DNA from: Myxococcales bacterium
GTDB lineage: Bacteria > Myxococcota_A > Polyangia > Nannocystales > Nannocystaceae
DNA length: 64,000 nucleotides
Direction: 5' to 3'
NCBI GenBank assembly: GCA_020633315.1
Contig: JACKDV010000002.1
Coordinates: 62,001 to 126,000, forward strand
Shown here in pieces: positions 1-11,758 of this stretch. Within the stretch, counting starts at the first letter, position 1. Each line of letters opens with the position of its first letter. The position numbers and the translations under genes were made by a program. Under the pieces are notes generated by a model. The model was not told where the DNA came from. It did no database searches and worked only from the letters and a program-made list of their open reading frames with translations.

Positions 1-1
1 C

Positions 2-1054
2 ATGATGGCGATGCTGCCGGTGATCCAGCTGCTGCTGTTCGGCTACGCCATCAACAACGACGTGCGGCACATGCCGATGGTGGTCTTCGACCAGGACCGC
101 TCCTCGGCCTCGCGCGACCTGGTGCGGCGCATGGTGGTCACCGGCTACTACGACGAGGTGGGCCGGGTGCGCAGCTACGAGGAGATCCGCAAGGCGCTGC
201 GCAACGGCACCGCGCGGGTGGGCCTGGTGCTGCCGGCGGGGCTCGACAGCGCGATCACCCTGGGGCGCGGGACCACGGTGCAGCTGGTGGTGGACGGCTC
301 CGATCCCCAGACGGTGGGCAGCGCCACCAACACCGCGGTCTCGCTGGTGACGGGCTACTCGCAGCAGATCATGGTGGAGCAGCTCGCGGCCCAGGGCACG
401 GCGCCGCCGCGGCTGCTCTCGGTGGAGGTGGCCACCTGGTACAACCCCGAGCTGCGCACGGCGGTCTACATCGTGCCGGGGCTCGTGGGCGTGATCCTCA
501 CGATGACCATGGTGATGCTGACGGCGATGGCGGTGGCCCGCGAGCGGGAGCGCGGCACCCTCGAGGCGCTGATCGTCTCGCCTGTGCGGCCGGTGGAGAT
601 CGTGCTCGGCAAGATCATCCCCTACGTGTTCATCGGCTACATCCAGATGACCCTGATCCTGCTGGTGGGGCGCTACGCCTTCGACGTGCCGCTCGAGGGC
701 TCGCTCGCCCTGCTGTACCTGCTGTCGGCCGTGTTCATCGCGGTGAGCCTGGGGATCGGCCTGGTGTTCTCCACCGTGGCCAAGACCCAGCAGCAGGCCA
801 TGCAGATGTCCTTCTTCTTCCTGCTGCCCAACATCCTGCTGTCGGGCTTCATGTTCCCCTTCGAGGGCATGCCCCGCCCCGCGCAGATCCTGGCGCAGGG
901 CCTGCCGCTCACCCACTTCCTGCGCATCGTCCGGCGCATCACCCTGCGCAACGGCGGGTGGTCCGACGTGGTGGGGGAGTTCGAGTGGCTGTGCCTGCTG
1001 CTGCTGGTGGTGGTGATCCTCGCCTCGCTGCGCTTCAAGAAGAAGCTGCTGTAG
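2..1054 (+). CDS. ABC-2 type transporter permease (5' end cut by window)
   Basis: Membrane subunit of an ABC-2 exporter. The reading frame is already inside a membrane segment at the window edge (MLPVIQLLLFGYAIN), which in this family follows about 25 residues of cytoplasmic N-terminus, so the true start lies upstream. A periplasmic loop of about 130 residues follows, then a C-terminal block of five or six hydrophobic segments containing the family signature ARERERGTLEALIVSPV and the ending LTHFLRIVRRITLRN. That layout is typical of YhhJ/daunorubicin-type drug exporters, which pair with an ATPase gene expected just outside the window. The stop codon overlaps the convergent pilS gene by 20 bp. 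The substrate cannot be told. M. xanthus pil loci carry an ABC transporter (PilGHI), but this opposite-strand permease looks unrelated to it. Confidence 0.85.
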   Translation: MMAMLPVIQLLLFGYAINNDVRHMPMVVFDQDRSSASRDLVRRMVVTGYYDEVGRVRSYEEIRKALRNGTARVGLVLPAGLDSAITLGRGTTVQLVVDGSDPQTVGSATNTAVSLVTGYSQQIMVEQLAAQGTAPPRLLSVEVATWYNPELRTAVYIVPGLVGVILTMTMVMLTAMAVARERERGTLEALIVSPVRPVEIVLGKIIPYVFIGYIQMTLILLVGRYAFDVPLEGSLALLYLLSAVFIAVSLGIGLVFSTVAKTQQQAMQMSFFFLLPNILLSGFMFPFEGMPRPAQILAQGLPLTHFLRIVRRITLRNGGWSDVVGEFEWLCLLLLVVVILASLRFKKKLL

Positions 1055-2786
1055 GCGCGGGCTCGGCTGCGGCGGGGGGCAGGGCGGGGAAGCGCACGCG
1101 GAAGGTGGTGCCCACGTCCTCGGTCGAGCTCAGCTCGATCGAGCCGCCGTTGTCCTGTACGATGCGGTGCACGATGGCCAGGCCGAAGCCGGTGCCCCGC
1201 TCCTTGGTGGTGAAGAAGGGGTCGAAGATCTGGTCGAGGCGGTCGGGCGAAATCCCGGGGCCGTCGTCGGACACCGCCAGCTCGACCTCGGGCTCGCCGC
1301 CGCCCAGGGCCCGCACGGCGAGCTCCACCCGGCCGCTGCTCCCCGTGGCCTCGGCCGCGTTGCGCAGCAGGTTCCACAGCACCTGACGGATCTGCCCCGG
1401 ATCCACCTCCACCTCGGGCAGCTCGGCGTCGGCGCGGCAGTGGGTCTCGAGCGCGCCGTTGGCCGGGTCGGCCCGGAAGTGCTCGAGGGTCTCCTCGGCC
1501 ACGCGGGCCATCGACACCCGGGCGCGCTGGGGGGGCCGCGGCCGGGTGAAGGCCAGCATGTCGGTCACCAGCGTGCTCAGCCGCGAGCTCTCGCGCACGA
1601 TGATCGACAGCAGGCGGGCGTCCTCGTCGTCGCGCCCGTCGGAGCCCAGCAGCTCGGCGCTGCCGCTGATGGCGGCCAGCGGGTTGCGGATCTCGTGCGC
1701 GACCGAGGCCGCGAGCCCGCCGACCGCGGCCAGCCGCTCACTGCGGCGCACCTGCTCGGAGAGCTCGTGCACCCGCGTGACGTCCTGCAGCTCCACGAGC
1801 TGGCCCAGGCGGCGGCCCTGGCCGTCGCGCAGGCGCGAGCAGGCCAGCCGCAGCACCCGCGAGCCGTGCCGGGTGGACACCCGCAGCTCGCTGGGCTCCG
1901 GCCCTCGGCGGCCGGCGTCGAGCTGCAGCACCGTGCTCAGCGGGCGCAGCAGCTCGTCCACCCCGGGCAGCAGCTCCTCGAGCGGGCGGTGCAGGTCCTG
2001 GTCGCGCAGCCCGAGGATCGTGCGGGCGGCCGGGTTGAAGTAGATGATGCGCCCCTCGTTGTCGACGCCGACCAGCCCCGAGCTGAGCGAGCGCAGGATG
2101 TTCTCGTTCATCGCCCGCAGGTCGCCCACCTGCAGGTTGGAGCTGGCGAGCTGGCGGTTGAGGAAGAACGACAGCACCGTCACGCCAAGCAGGCCGGCGA
2201 GGGTGCGGGTGACCACCGCCACGCGCTCGCCCAGCGGCAGCTCGGGCACGGGGGCGCCCAGCGAGGTGGCCTCGATCACCCCCAGGGCCTCGAGCAGGCT
2301 GGTGCTCCCGTAGATCAGCGCGCAGGCCCCCGCCGCGGCCCAGGTCTGGCGACCGCCGCCCATGGTGGCGGCCCCGAGCACGGCGATGAGGTAGAGCGAC
2401 ACGAAGCCCGAGTCGGTGCCGCCGCTCACCTGCACGACCACCGCCGCGAGCACGATGTCGGCCGAGGTCTGCAGCCAGGCGAAGCGCTCGAGGTCGCGGA
2501 CCCGCGGCAGCATGCGGGCGAACACGATGGTGAGGGCGTAGCCCACCACCAGGGTGCCCCACACGAAGCCGTGGTAGAGCGAGCTGAAGCTGCGGTCGTA
2601 CTGCCAGGCGAGGAAGCCGGCGACCACCGTGAACAGCGACAGCACCACCAGGCGCACCAGCATGAACACGCCGATCCGGCGGCGGCGGGGATCGGCGCGC
2701 AGGGAGGCCGTGCGGCGCGTGAGCGGGCGCGCGGCGTCGGCGAGGGACTGCGAGGAGAGCGGGAGGCCCGAGCGGTGTGGAGCCAC
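1035..2786 (-). CDS. pilS: PilS-like membrane sensor histidine kinase
   Basis: Sensor kinase of a two-component system, 583 residues. The first 210 residues hold about six hydrophobic segments, as in PilS. A PAS domain follows (GLVGVDNEGRIIYFNPAA), then HisKA with the phospho-acceptor histidine in VAHEIRNPLAAISGS, and an HATPase_c domain with N box NLLRNAAEA, G1 VSDDGPGI and G2 RGTGFGLAIV. The gene follows pilC with only 2 bp between stop and GTG start, so it is probably cotranscribed with pilB-pilT-pilC. In Myxococcus and Pseudomonas PilS acts with the sigma-54 activator PilR on pilA. Here no pilR follows; the next gene is a convergent ABC permease. The name is by domain layout and synteny; another NtrB-like kinase is possible. 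Confidence 0.8.
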   Translation of the reverse strand: MAPHRSGLPLSSQSLADAARPLTRRTASLRADPRRRRIGVFMLVRLVVLSLFTVVAGFLAWQYDRSFSSLYHGFVWGTLVVGYALTIVFARMLPRVRDLERFAWLQTSADIVLAAVVVQVSGGTDSGFVSLYLIAVLGAATMGGGRQTWAAAGACALIYGSTSLLEALGVIEATSLGAPVPELPLGERVAVVTRTLAGLLGVTVLSFFLNRQLASSNLQVGDLRAMNENILRSLSSGLVGVDNEGRIIYFNPAARTILGLRDQDLHRPLEELLPGVDELLRPLSTVLQLDAGRRGPEPSELRVSTRHGSRVLRLACSRLRDGQGRRLGQLVELQDVTRVHELSEQVRRSERLAAVGGLAASVAHEIRNPLAAISGSAELLGSDGRDDEDARLLSIIVRESSRLSTLVTDMLAFTRPRPPQRARVSMARVAEETLEHFRADPANGALETHCRADAELPEVEVDPGQIRQVLWNLLRNAAEATGSSGRVELAVRALGGGEPEVELAVSDDGPGISPDRLDQIFDPFFTTKERGTGFGLAIVHRIVQDNGGSIELSSTEDVGTTFRVRFPALPPAAAEPAPTAASS

Positions 2787-2788
2787 GG

Positions 2789-3994
<1,206 letters not shown>

Positions 3995-4021
3995 GCTGTG
4001 ATCCTCTCTCGGGCGCGGGGG

Positions 4022-5116
4022 CTACACGCGGCGGCGGACCTGGCCCAGGCCCTGCCCGCGCTCGAGCATGCCCCGCAGCTCCTCCTTGTCGCTGGAGCGC
4101 TTGAGGGCGACCTCGGGCGACACGAGGTTGCGCTGGACCAGGTCGGCCAGCGACTGATTGAAGGTCTGCATCTCGTGGATGCCCTGCCCCAGCTGCATCT
4201 GCGAGTAGATCTGGTGGAGCTTGCCGTCGCGGATCAGCGCCCGGATGGCGTCGTTGGGCACCATCACCTCCACCGCGAGCGCCCGGCCCCCGCCGACCTT
4301 GGGCAGCAGCGACTGGCACAGCACGGCCTCGAGCACGAAGCCGAGCTGCGTGCGCACCTGCGACTGCTGGGCCATGGGGAACATGTCGATCACGCGGTTG
4401 ATCGTCTGCACCGCCGAGTTGGTGTGCAGGGTGCCCAGGGTGAGGTGGCCGGTCTCCGCCAGGGTGAGCGCGGCCTCCATCGTCTCCATGTCGCGCATCT
4501 CGCCCAGCAGCACCACGTCGGGGTCCTGCCGCAGCACGTACTTGAGCGCGTTCTTGAAGCTCTTGGTGTCCTGCCCCACCTCGCGCTGGTTGACGATGCA
4601 GGTGGCGTGGGTGTGCAGGTACTCGATGGGGTCCTCGATGGTCATGATGTGACCCCGCTTCGAGTGGTTGATGAGGCTGATCATCGAGGCGAGCGTGGTG
4701 CTCTTGCCCGAGCCGGTGGGACCGGTGACCAGGATGAGGCCCCGCGGCAGATCGGTGAGGCGCTTGACCACCGGCGGCAGCCCGAGCGTGTCCAGCGGCG
4801 GGATCTCGTAGGGGATCAGGCGGAAGGCGGCGCAGGTGGCCCCGCGCTGCACGAACATGTTGCCGCGGAAGCGGGCCAGCCCCTTGACCCCGAACGAGAA
4901 GTCGAGCTCGAGGTTCTCCTCGAAGCGCTGCTTCTGCTTGTCCGACAGCACCGAGTAGCACAGGTTGCGTGACTCGACCGGGGTCAGCTTGCTCGCCTTG
5001 AGCGGCACCAGGTCGCCGTCGATGCGCAGCAGGGGCGCGCAGCCGGTGGTGATGTGCAGGTCGGTCGCCCCGGAGTCGACCATCGCCTTGAGGAGCTGGT
5101 GGAGGTTGATCGACAT
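4022..5116 (-). CDS. pilT: Type IV pilus retraction ATPase PilT
   Basis: Hexameric cytoplasmic ATPase that powers pilus retraction. It is 364 residues, in the family range. Walker A is GPTGSGKST at residues 132-140, the Asp box lies around TIEDPIEY, Walker B is VVLLGEMRD at about 201-209, and the His-box region is TLGTLHTNSAVQTI. The retraction-specific AIRALIRDGKLHQIYSQMQ segment is present near the C-terminus. The gene sits 145 bp downstream of pilB. That gap holds a TATCCT -10-like element about 28 bp before the ATG, so pilT may have its own promoter besides read-through. A paralogue lies at 14718-15839 beside alaS. Confidence 0.95.
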   Translation of the reverse strand: MSINLHQLLKAMVDSGATDLHITTGCAPLLRIDGDLVPLKASKLTPVESRNLCYSVLSDKQKQRFEENLELDFSFGVKGLARFRGNMFVQRGATCAAFRLIPYEIPPLDTLGLPPVVKRLTDLPRGLILVTGPTGSGKSTTLASMISLINHSKRGHIMTIEDPIEYLHTHATCIVNQREVGQDTKSFKNALKYVLRQDPDVVLLGEMRDMETMEAALTLAETGHLTLGTLHTNSAVQTINRVIDMFPMAQQSQVRTQLGFVLEAVLCQSLLPKVGGGRALAVEVMVPNDAIRALIRDGKLHQIYSQMQLGQGIHEMQTFNQSLADLVQRNLVSPEVALKRSSDKEELRGMLERGQGLGQVRRRV

Positions 5117-5143
5117 CGCACGGGCCGCACGCGCAGCGGTCGT

Positions 5144-5149
5144 AGGATA
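5144..5149 (-). promoter_or_regulatory. Candidate -10 element (TATCCT) for pilT
   Basis: TATCCT on the minus strand in the 145-bp pilB-pilT gap, 27 nt before the pilT ATG. It matches the TAnnnT elements seen before many genes here. No convincing -35 element is visible. Confidence 0.35.
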
Positions 5150-5261
5150 CCAACAATGCCCGGCCCGCCGCGAATGATCGGCGCTCGGAGGAACCGGCCC
5201 ACCATGAGCCGTCGCTGCGAGCGGCTCGGGTCGGGGTCGCCCGGCGCAGAGGAGAGGCTCC

Positions 5262-6974
<1,713 letters not shown>

Positions 6975-7009
6975 GGACCCCTGCCCGGCGCCGGCGCGGC
7001 GCCAGCCCC

Positions 7010-7015
7010 AGAGTA
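7010..7015 (-). promoter_or_regulatory. Candidate -10 element (TACTCT) for pilB
   Basis: TACTCT on the minus strand, 35 nt before the pilB ATG, which predicts a leader of about 28 nt. There is no clear TTGACA-like -35. Confidence 0.35.
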
Positions 7016-7124
7016 GCGAGGGGCCGGGGCGGCGCAAAGCGTGCCGAGGCTGGAAGGAGCGGCTGGATCGGGGCCTAGGGGAGCCCTCCACCGCCGCGGC
7101 GTGATGCGCCGCCGCCTTTTCGGC

Positions 7125-7130
7125 TATGGT
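7125..7130 (+). promoter_or_regulatory. -10 element (TATGGT), leaderless-type promoter
   Basis: The sequence ggcTATGGT ends 8 nt before the ATG at 7139. Transcription from it would begin within one or two bases of the start codon. One of at least fifteen such arrangements in the window. Confidence 0.5.
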
Positions 7131-7138
7131 CCGCCGCC

Positions 7139-8401
7139 ATGGCAGGCAAACCCCCCGGCCGCGCCCGATCCGGACCTCCGCGACGAAGGGGGCGCCCGCG
7201 TCCCATGGTGCGGGGGCGGGGTGTGAAGGTGTCCCACCGCGCGGCCAGGAGCCTGACGGCGGGTCACCCCTGGGTGTTCCGCGAGTCGCTGCTGCGCCCG
7301 CTCGAGGGCAAGGAAGCCGGCGATCTGGTGCAGGTGTGCGACGAGGACGGCCGCCCGCTGGGCTGGGGCATCGTGGAGCCCGAAGGAGCCATCGCCGCGC
7401 GCATCGTGAGCCGGGACGAGGCGTTCGAGTGGAGCGACGACGACCTGCGCGGGCGCGTGGAGGCGGCGGTCGCCTACCGCGAGGCCACGCTGGCGCCCGA
7501 GATCGCGGGCGCCTGCCGGCTGGTGCACGGCGAGGGCGACGGCCTGCCCGGCCTGGCCGTGGATCGCCTCGGCGAATTCCTGCTGATCTACAAGTACTCG
7601 CGCGCGGCCGAGGCGTATCTCGATCGCCTGGTGCCGATCCTCGACGAGCGCCTGTCGCCGGCCGGGATCTACATGCAGGATCGCGTGAGAGGAGTGGTCG
7701 CCGACGAGCGCAAGCCGCCGGCCTTCCACCTGCGGGGCAAGACCGCGCCGCCCGAGCTCGAGGTGGAGGAGGACGGCCTGCGCTACCTGGTCGACGTGAG
7801 CGCTCCGGTGTCGCCGGGGCTGTTCCTCGATCTGCGGGAGGGCCGACGCCTCGCGGAGCGCCTGGCCAAGGGCCGGCGGGTGCTCAACCTGTTCTCCTTC
7901 ACCGGCTCGTTCGGCCTGCGGGCGGTGCGGGGCGGGGCCGCGCGGGTGGTCAACGTGGACTCGGCCGCGCGCTCGCACGCGCGCTGCCGCCAGAACCTCG
8001 GCGCCTCGGGCCTCGACCCCGAGGCCTGCGAGGCGCTCACCGGCGACGCCTTCAAGTTCCTCGAGAAGATGCGCCAGCGAGACGAGCTCTACGACCTGGT
8101 GATCGTCGATCCTCCGCCGTTCTCGCGGGTGAAGAACAAGGTGTTCTCGGCCATGCGCGACTGGGAGGAGCTGATGGAGGCCACCTGCCGGGTGGTCGCG
8201 CCGGGCGGCGAGATCCTGGCCATCAGCAACGCGGCCAAGCTCGACGAGGGCGAGCTGCTGTCGGCGCTCGGGCGCGGGGCGATCATGGCCGAGCGCGAGA
8301 TCAAGATGATCGGCGAGCTGGGCCTGCCCGAGGACTTCCCCGTGCCGCCGGCCTTCGGCGAGGGCTGCTACCTGAAGATCAAGCGGCTGTGGGTCGCGTA
8401 G
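7139..8401 (+). CDS. RlmI-family class I SAM-dependent rRNA methyltransferase
   Basis: Probable 23S rRNA cytosine-C5 methyltransferase of the RlmI/RlmK-N type, 420 residues. After about 25 basic residues (GRARSGPPRRRGRPRP) comes a PUA-like domain (HRAARSLTAGHPWVFRESL), then the EEhyb-like middle (GEGDGLPGLAVDRLG), then a Rossmann methyltransferase domain with SAM-binding LNLFSFTGSFGLRA, acidic strand end VVNVDSA, and catalytic-loop motif VIVDPPPFSR. The ATG at 7139 has no Shine-Dalgarno sequence but lies 8 nt after a TATGGT box, so it is probably translated leaderless. The rRNA target base is inferred from family only. Confidence 0.85.
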   Translation: MAGKPPGRARSGPPRRRGRPRPMVRGRGVKVSHRAARSLTAGHPWVFRESLLRPLEGKEAGDLVQVCDEDGRPLGWGIVEPEGAIAARIVSRDEAFEWSDDDLRGRVEAAVAYREATLAPEIAGACRLVHGEGDGLPGLAVDRLGEFLLIYKYSRAAEAYLDRLVPILDERLSPAGIYMQDRVRGVVADERKPPAFHLRGKTAPPELEVEEDGLRYLVDVSAPVSPGLFLDLREGRRLAERLAKGRRVLNLFSFTGSFGLRAVRGGAARVVNVDSAARSHARCRQNLGASGLDPEACEALTGDAFKFLEKMRQRDELYDLVIVDPPPFSRVKNKVFSAMRDWEELMEATCRVVAPGGEILAISNAAKLDEGELLSALGRGAIMAEREIKMIGELGLPEDFPVPPAFGEGCYLKIKRLWVA

Positions 8402-8494
8402 GGGCGGGGCGGTGTCGCACCCCCGACGTGGCGGTCGCGCCTGGTGGCGCTGCTGCACGAGCACGATGCGTGGCCGTGGGACGGGGAGTGATAC

Positions 8495-8509
8495 CCCGCT
8501 GAGTGCGGG
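8495..8509. terminator. Possible terminator hairpin between convergent genes
   Basis: CCCGC-TGAGT-GCGGG stem within the 193-bp gap (8402-8594) separating the converging methyltransferase and lipoprotein genes. A wider GGGGAG/CTCCCC pair (about 8484-8530) could enclose it. No T-tract is present. Nothing else is recognisable in this gap. Confidence 0.3.
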
Positions 8510-8594
8510 CCCGTACTTGCCGTGCTCCCCGCCCACGGATGCGCCGATACCCGCAAGGAGCACGCGTCATCGCGCCGGGGCCCCGCGCCCGGCC

Positions 8595-9707
8595 TCAGCC
8601 GCAGCGGTCCTGGTACTCGGCCCAGCCCGTCAGCCAGTCGGCGTCGCCGAAGCTGCCGTCGCCGTTGGGGTCGCAGTAGCCCCCGGGCGCCAGCATCCCG
8701 CAGTCGGGGTCCGTACCCGGCGGGTAGTGGCAGAAGTTCGAGATCGGCTCGCCGCCCGCGGTGGTGCCGTGCAGGCAGGGGCACTGCCCGTCGGCCGTCG
8801 GTGGTGGCGGGTCCTCGGGGGCCGGGGCCGGCGGCTCCTCCGGCGCGGGCGCAGGCGGGGCGGGCTCGACCTCGCCGTCGCCGTCCACCCAGCTACAGAT
8901 CTCGGCGGGCAGGTACCCGCCGCAGGTGAGCGCGGGCACGGCCGTGCCCTCCACCGGCGCCGGCTCGGCCACCCAGCTGTTGAAGCCGATCCACCCGCGA
9001 CCGCGGCCGTAGTAGTAGCGCTCGCCCGCGCCCGGCCCGGCCAGCACTCGCAGCCTCAGCACGTCGTCGAAGCCCTCCCAGCTCGGCAGCAGGGTGGCCT
9101 CCACCGTGCGATCGACCGAGGGGCTGCTGAAGTTGGTCCAGCAGGGATCGCAGCCGCTGGTGCGCTCGGCCTGGATCGCCATGGTGGTGGTGAAGGTGGT
9201 GCTCTGCCCCACGCCCAGGTCGAGGGTGCGCGGCAGCCAGCGAGCGGGGCGGCCGTAGTCGCCGGGCTCGTGGTAGATGGTGTAGACCCAGTCGCCGCTG
9301 TCCCCCGCCCAGCGCTTGGCGCAGTTGCTCGGGCCGTTCTCGCCGCACTGGGTGTCGCACCAGTCCCCGGGCTGGGCCGGGTTCTCGTAGGCCCAGGTGG
9401 TGTCGCGCCGGATGTAGAACCAGTCGTCGTCCACCGCCCACTCCTCGAAGCCGGTGCCGTCGGTGCTCTTCATGATCACGAAGCGAGCCCGCTCGCCGTC
9501 GCTGCCCATGGGGATCGTGAACTTCACCTGCGAGCCCACGCGGTTGGCCCGCGAGGGTCCCTCGCAATCGAGCAGCAGGTAGTCGGCGACGTCGATGCCC
9601 GAGTTGGCTCGGTCGAGGCTGCCCTCGGGGCGGCTGCCCTCGAGCTCGACGCAGCCGGGGGCGAGCAGCAGCAAGCAGAGCGAGCCCACGATTCGTTGGC
9701 AATCCAT
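8595..9707 (-). CDS. Secreted lipoprotein of unknown function, Pro/Ala/Glu-rich segment
   Basis: About 370 residues. The N-terminus IVGSLCLLLLAPGC is a signal peptide ending at Cys19; the lipobox is imperfect (APGC). The body contains several cysteine pairs and many aromatic residues, then a low-complexity linker of Pro, Ala and Glu (APPAPAPEEPPAPAPEDPPP), then a small cysteine-containing tail with a calcium-loop-like DPNGDGSFGDADW. Such tails occur on surface proteins of myxobacteria. I recognise no catalytic family. The ATG at 9707 was chosen because it begins the signal peptide; the frame stays open 182 codons further upstream only as a shadow of the divergent carboxypeptidase gene. Confidence 0.75.
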   Translation of the reverse strand: MDCQRIVGSLCLLLLAPGCVELEGSRPEGSLDRANSGIDVADYLLLDCEGPSRANRVGSQVKFTIPMGSDGERARFVIMKSTDGTGFEEWAVDDDWFYIRRDTTWAYENPAQPGDWCDTQCGENGPSNCAKRWAGDSGDWVYTIYHEPGDYGRPARWLPRTLDLGVGQSTTFTTTMAIQAERTSGCDPCWTNFSSPSVDRTVEATLLPSWEGFDDVLRLRVLAGPGAGERYYYGRGRGWIGFNSWVAEPAPVEGTAVPALTCGGYLPAEICSWVDGDGEVEPAPPAPAPEEPPAPAPEDPPPPTADGQCPCLHGTTAGGEPISNFCHYPPGTDPDCGMLAPGGYCDPNGDGSFGDADWLTGWAEYQDRCG

Positions 9708-9791
9708 CGCTGCCCATGGATGCCGGGACTCTCGGGTTGGTTCACGCGGGGCTCCTACCGGGCGCGGAGGCGAAGGGACCGTGCTCGGTGC

Positions 9792-9797
9792 TACCGT
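9792..9797 (+). promoter_or_regulatory. -10 element (TACCGT), leaderless-type promoter
   Basis: TACCGT ends 7 nt before the carboxypeptidase ATG at 9805, in the 97-bp divergent region shared with the lipoprotein gene on the other strand. Confidence 0.45.
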
Positions 9798-9804
9798 GGT
9801 TTCG

Positions 9805-11097
9805 ATGCACGAACCCGAGGACGGACGAGGCAGGGGAGGGTGGCGCTGGCTGTGGACGCCGTCGTCGCCCGCGCTGGGGCGGTGGCTGCTGGTGCTGGGC
9901 CTGCTGCTGGGGGGGCTGGGGCTGTGGGCCGCAGGTCGCCCTGCGCCCGAGGAGCCCGCGGCCGAGGGCCCGCGCAGCGCGGTGCGGATCCGGCCGTCGT
10001 CGAGCGACGAGCGCGAGCGGATCCTCGCGCGCGCGCTCGACCTGTGGAGCGAGCGCCCCGATCTCGCGGCGCTCGACGTGGTGCTCGACGCCGAGGGCCT
10101 CGCCTGGCTGCGCGAGCAGGGCGTGGGCTTCGAGCTGCTGGTGGCCGACGTGGACGCGGTGGCCTGGGCCGAGCGCATGCGCCTGGCCCAGGCCGAGCTC
10201 GCGCGGCCCACCCCCGAGCAGTGGTTCTCCGAGTATCGCGATCTCGAGACCATCCACGCCTACCTCGACACCCTCGCCGCGACGCGGCCCGACCTGGCCA
10301 GGGTGGAGACCATCGGTCGCTCGCTGGAGGGGCGTCCGCTCCGGGCCCTGCGGATCCACGGGCACGGCACGCCGCGGCTGCGCATGCTGGTCGACGGCGG
10401 CCTGCATGCGCGCGAGTGGATCTCGATGATGGTCGGCACCTGCGTGGCCGATCGCCTGGTCCGCGGCTACGCCCGGGACGAGCGCCTGCGTCGCTTCCTC
10501 GACGAGGTGGAGCTGGTGGTGCTGCCCGTCTCCAACCCCGACGGCTTCGTGCACAGCTGGGAGCGCGACCGCTACTGGCGCAAGAACCGAAGGGGCGATC
10601 ACGGCGTGGACCTCAACCGCAACTTCGGCGTGGCCTGGGGCGGCGACGGCTCGAGCGACAACCCGCGCTCGCAGGTGTATCGCGGCGAGGCGCCGTTCTC
10701 CGAGCCCGAGGCCGCGGCGATCCGCGACCTGGTGGTGGCCGAGGGCTTCGGGGCGCACATCGACCTGCACAGCTATGGGCAGCTGTTGCTGCACCCCTGG
10801 AGCTACACCCGCAAGCGCAGCTCGGACCACGCACGGCTGTCGACCCTGGCCACGGGGATGGCGGCCGCGATCAAGGCCCAGCACGGCGAGCGCTACCGCC
10901 TGATGCCGGGCGAGTCGCTCTACCCGGCCGCGGGCACCCTGATGGACTGGATCTACGGCGAGCAGCGGACGATGTCGTTCGTGATCGAGCTGCGCCCGCG
11001 CGGCGGCACGGGCTTCGTGCTGCCGCCCGAGCAGATCGTGCCCACCTGCGACGAGGGCCTGGCCGCGGTGCTGTCGCTGGGCGAGGCGCTTCGCTAG
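9805..11097 (+). CDS. M14-family zinc carboxypeptidase, membrane-anchored or secreted
   Basis: Metallocarboxypeptidase of the carboxypeptidase A/B type, 430 residues. An N-terminal hydrophobic segment (LGRWLLVLGLLLGGLGLWAA) acts as signal or anchor. A propeptide-like part follows, resembling eukaryotic procarboxypeptidases (VGFELLVADVDA), then the peptidase domain starting IHAYLDTLAATRPDLA. Zinc ligands lie in GGLHAREW (HxxE) and in HIDLHSYGQL. Substrate-binding residues are in VSNPDGF and DLNRNF, and the catalytic glutamate is in FVIELRPRG. All key residues look intact. NmrA-like 11120-11752 follows after 22 bp. The substrate, which may be prey protein or peptides, is inferred. Confidence 0.9.
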   Translation: MHEPEDGRGRGGWRWLWTPSSPALGRWLLVLGLLLGGLGLWAAGRPAPEEPAAEGPRSAVRIRPSSSDERERILARALDLWSERPDLAALDVVLDAEGLAWLREQGVGFELLVADVDAVAWAERMRLAQAELARPTPEQWFSEYRDLETIHAYLDTLAATRPDLARVETIGRSLEGRPLRALRIHGHGTPRLRMLVDGGLHAREWISMMVGTCVADRLVRGYARDERLRRFLDEVELVVLPVSNPDGFVHSWERDRYWRKNRRGDHGVDLNRNFGVAWGGDGSSDNPRSQVYRGEAPFSEPEAAAIRDLVVAEGFGAHIDLHSYGQLLLHPWSYTRKRSSDHARLSTLATGMAAAIKAQHGERYRLMPGESLYPAAGTLMDWIYGEQRTMSFVIELRPRGGTGFVLPPEQIVPTCDEGLAAVLSLGEALR

Positions 11098-11119
11098 CGA
11101 GCCAACGGAGCGATCCACC

Positions 11120-11752
11120 ATGAAGCTCCTCATCGTCGGCGCGAACGGATCCATCGGGAGGGTCGTCACCCGCCATGCCATCGACGCGGGGCACGAGGTG
11201 ACCGCCTACGTCCGCACGCCCGCCAAGCTCGGCCCGCTCCGGTCGGAGCTCCGCGTGGTCCAGGGCGATCTCTCGCAGCTCGACCGCATCCGCGAGGCCA
11301 TGCAGGGGGCCGAGGCGGTGATCAGCTGCGCCGGGCTCATGCGCAACCGCAAGGACGGCGCCGAGGTCTACGGCGGTGGGATCCGCAACCTCACCGCCGT
11401 GATGGCCGAGCTGGGGATCGAGCGCATCGTGACCATCAGCGGCGCCTCCACGCCGGTCGAGGGCGACGTGGTGGGCCGGGGCATGCGAGTGATGCGACGG
11501 ATCTTCCGCTTCGTGCTGGGGGGCATCGTCGCGGCCAACCTCGCCCAGATCGAGGCGCTGCGGGCCTCCGATCGCCAGTGGGTGGTGGTGCGGGCGACCC
11601 AGCTGAGCAACGCGCCGGGCACCGGCGCGGTCGCCCACGCGCACGAGGCCCCCGGGCGGGTGCTCTCGCGCCACGACCTCGCGGACTTCATGCTGCAGCA
11701 GCTCACCGACGATCGCTTCGTCGGCCAGGCGCCCATGGTGGCCTCTCGCTAG
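11120..11752 (+). CDS. NAD(P)-binding (NmrA/SDR atypical) protein
   Basis: A 210-residue Rossmann-fold protein of the NAD(P)H-binding/NmrA-like group. The N-terminus MKLLIVGANGSIGRVVTRHA is the dinucleotide-binding GxxGxxG motif. TVISGAS at mid-protein and VVVRATQLSNAPGTG match the SDR-atypical layout, but no YxxxK catalytic pair is evident, so a redox-sensing or binding role is as likely as an oxidoreductase role. It follows the carboxypeptidase gene after 22 bp and probably shares its transcript. ACGGAGCGA before the ATG is a fair ribosome binding site. Confidence 0.8.
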   Translation: MKLLIVGANGSIGRVVTRHAIDAGHEVTAYVRTPAKLGPLRSELRVVQGDLSQLDRIREAMQGAEAVISCAGLMRNRKDGAEVYGGGIRNLTAVMAELGIERIVTISGASTPVEGDVVGRGMRVMRRIFRFVLGGIVAANLAQIEALRASDRQWVVVRATQLSNAPGTGAVAHAHEAPGRVLSRHDLADFMLQQLTDDRFVGQAPMVASR

Positions 11753-11758
11753 GGCTCG

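Noticed and set aside
2..1054. ABC permease as part of the PilGHI pilus transporter
   Set aside because: Opposite strand to the pil genes and of the drug-exporter ABC-2 type; no PilG or PilH is visible.
8412..11123. 903-codon plus-strand frame across the lipoprotein and carboxypeptidase genes
   Set aside because: Crosses a divergent promoter and shows no family similarity; the genes in the other frames are clear.
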